Part shown: piece by piece, positions 48,476 through 49,765 of the stretch | How the letters are laid out: every line of letters starts with the position of its first letter | Position numbering within the stretch: the first letter of the stretch is position 1 | DNA from: JAFGIG01 sp964397545 | GTDB taxonomy: Bacteria > SDB-A | NCBI GenBank assembly: GCA_964397545.1 | Contig: CAYNIW010000020.1 | Location: 1 to 49,765, forward strand | Length of the DNA stretch: 49,765 bases | Direction of reading: 5' to 3' | Program-made: the position numbers and the translations under genes | The notes under the pieces: generated by a model | Seen by the model: only the letters and a program-made list of their open reading frames with translations | What the model was told of the DNA's origin: nothing | The model's database searches: none

Positions 48476-49150
48476 TTATCCCTTTATGTCGGGATAGAGT
48501 TTTTTTATGCAGTCCGGGCAGAGCGAGTGGCTGAATTCGATATCCGAATGTTTTTCGAGAAAATCTTCCACCTGGTGCCAATATCCTTCATCATCCCTTA
48601 TTTTTTTGCATTGGGCGCATATCGGCAGAAGTCCTTTTAGCGTTTCAATGCTGTTGAGTGTTTTTTTTAGTTCGGCGATGAGCTTTTCTTTTTCCCCTAA
48701 AATCTGGGTTTGAGCCGTAATATCAGCTCCTACGTCAAAGACCTCTGTAACGACACCTTCTTTCATCAGAGGTATGCCTACGAGCTCTATAAAAAGTTTT
48801 TTACCCCTTATCTTTACCTCATACACCGTCTTTCCCGTAACTCTTCCCGACAAATTTTTCTTAAACTCCCGCAGTCCCTTAAAAATATTTTTTTTGTCGA
48901 GTATGCCGAGTTCAAAAAAACCTTTGCCCTTTGCATCTTCGGTCTTAATTCCGAAAAGTTCCTCCGTGTAACGGTTGCTTTCGAGGAACCTGCCTTTTCT
49001 GTCGAGAGTAAAAGCAATAAACGGAAGGTTTCTAAAAATCGCCTTGTAATGCTCATGGCTTTTTCTCAGCAAAGATTTTTCGTCTTCCTGCTGGGCAAGG
49101 GTTAATAACTCTCTTTTGAGGTCTTCGATCTTAAAAATCCTTTCTTTCAC
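48476..49150 (-). CDS. Stand-alone PAS protein with C-terminal Cys4 tail
   Basis: A 224-residue soluble protein: N-terminal helix (1-33), a PAS domain (about 34-148; FRNLPFIAFTLDRKGRFLESN), a coiled coil (150-172), and a conserved tail with Cys178, Cys181, Cys211 and Cys214 (PICAQCKKIRDDEGYW ... SHSLCPDCIKKLYP). The tail is a recurrent module at the end of PAS-containing signalling proteins and probably binds a metal. No kinase, GGDEF or other output domain is attached. GTG start with weak ribosome binding site. Convergent with the hybrid kinase, 36 bases apart; possible partner. Confidence 0.9.
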   Translation of the reverse strand: MKERIFKIEDLKRELLTLAQQEDEKSLLRKSHEHYKAIFRNLPFIAFTLDRKGRFLESNRYTEELFGIKTEDAKGKGFFELGILDKKNIFKGLREFKKNLSGRVTGKTVYEVKIRGKKLFIELVGIPLMKEGVVTEVFDVGADITAQTQILGEKEKLIAELKKTLNSIETLKGLLPICAQCKKIRDDEGYWHQVEDFLEKHSDIEFSHSLCPDCIKKLYPDIKG

Positions 49151-49265
49151 CCCGCTATTATAATAAATAATCGGTCAATTAGAAACAATAAACGTAAAAT
49201 TTATTGGAATATATCTAATTTCCCTGAAGTATGATAATAAAAAGTAAATTACCGGGGAGGAATAT

Positions 49266-49765
49266 ATGTTTTTTCTATGTCTTTATTTTATACTATCCCT
49301 AATGTCCCCTGCGTTCCAGGCGGATAGATTTCAGATGAACAACACTGTTTTTTTTACCATAGAAAGCAAAGATTCCGAAAATCCTTTTCATGGGACGCAT
49401 CTCCTTTTATGCAAAACAGCTTATCTTTCACGTGGTTCATACGGATCGCTCGAGCTTAATTTCTCAGGTGTTGACGAGGACAACCGAAAAATCAGCCTGA
49501 AAATGAAGCTTCTTTTCAACGAGAAGTTTTATGTAATATACAACAGGCTGGAAAACTACAAATACGAATTCTTGACGGATCATCTGTCATTTCCCCTCAG
49601 GCTCACCGATTCGGATTTTGAGGATATGTTCTCTTTTTTCGAATATCCCATATATTCATATTTCTGGTATGAAGTATTTGAGGATACAAAAAGCATCCAA
49701 AAAGAATATTTCGGAAACTTCAATATAATTATAGACTCAATATGTTTTTACGAAGATTCCCTCAG
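49266..49765 (+). CDS. Secreted protein, unknown (partial, runs off the window)
   Basis: An open frame starting ATG 49266 after a good ribosome binding site (GGGGAGGAATAT) and continuing past the end of the window; 166 residues are visible. A signal peptide MFFLCLYFILSLMSPAFQA is followed by mature sequence starting DRFQMNN. The visible mature part is rich in Phe, Tyr and acidic residues and probably beta-structured. I recognise no family. A gap of 115 bases upstream (49151-49265) is AT-rich and likely holds its promoter. Confidence 0.8.
   Translation, partial: MFFLCLYFILSLMSPAFQADRFQMNNTVFFTIESKDSENPFHGTHLLLCKTAYLSRGSYGSLELNFSGVDEDNRKISLKMKLLFNEKFYVIYNRLENYKYEFLTDHLSFPLRLTDSDFEDMFSFFEYPIYSYFWYEVFEDTKSIQKEYFGNFNIIIDSICFYEDSL

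Overview
The window reads as a chromosomal stretch of a Gram-negative (two-membrane) bacterium, probably a little-studied anaerobic lineage around the FCB/WOR-3-type candidate phyla. That placement is inference. It rests on two GWxTD-domain proteins, a long SecA with an extra block in its first motor domain, an Omp85-family outer-membrane protein, at least five probable lipoproteins, AGA-rich arginine codons and moderate AT bias. I see no rRNA, phage, transposase, integrase or CRISPR array; there is one tRNA.

Layout. 1-246: non-coding with short degenerate repeats. 247-6463: SRAP/HMCES-type DNA-protein crosslink protein (-), class I aldolase FbaB (+), a lipoprotein, a PAS-GGDEF diguanylate cyclase (-), a secreted unknown coupled to a Ste24-type M48 protease (+), and a PC4-like small protein (-). 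6545-10416: an unknown gene coupled to secA. 10423-14989 (-): operon eno, ftsB-like, DUF362 ferredoxin, HD phosphohydrolase, degenerate FGE-like protein. 15169-16506: gdhA with a clear promoter and terminator. 16578-20627: HAD phosphatase (-), then a tightly overlapping operon of YkgJ-type Cys protein, ApbE flavin transferase lipoprotein, AmrS-type radical SAM enzyme, NusG-domain-II protein and Gx/HepT-type membrane protein.

20630-24591: tRNA-Ala(GGC), then an envelope module of lipoprotein, TPR lipoprotein, single-span membrane protein and Omp85 barrel. The start of the Omp85 gene is out of frame across a run of nine T followed by a hairpin. 24607-28850 (-): operon of two GWxTD proteins, nadB and a short hibernation factor. 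28906-36273: DegT/DnrJ aminotransferase (-) divergent from a polyprenyl-phosphate sugar transferase, followed by purH, dgt, a class V aminotransferase and serA (a probable serine-synthesis pair), ending in a strong terminator. 36272-39604 (-): WlbA-type sugar dehydrogenase, glnA, YitT-type membrane protein. 39735-43646: second Gfo/Idh/MocA oxidoreductase, RsiV-like lipoprotein, polytopic membrane protein, and a family 4 glycosyltransferase (-). 43755-49765: M28 peptidase, a short leader ORF coupled to a large hybrid histidine kinase, a stand-alone PAS protein with a Cys4 tail (-), and a secreted protein running off the end.

Together the genes cover central carbon metabolism (fbaB, eno), nitrogen assimilation (gdhA, glnA), serine, purine and NAD synthesis, protein export, surface-sugar synthesis and envelope assembly. 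The most unusual points are the Omp85 frameshift site with its flanking envelope module, the flavinylation/radical-SAM operon, a Cys4 insertion in SecA, and genes whose family-consistent N-termini lack an ATG. Genes here are often coupled by 4-base NTGA overlaps.
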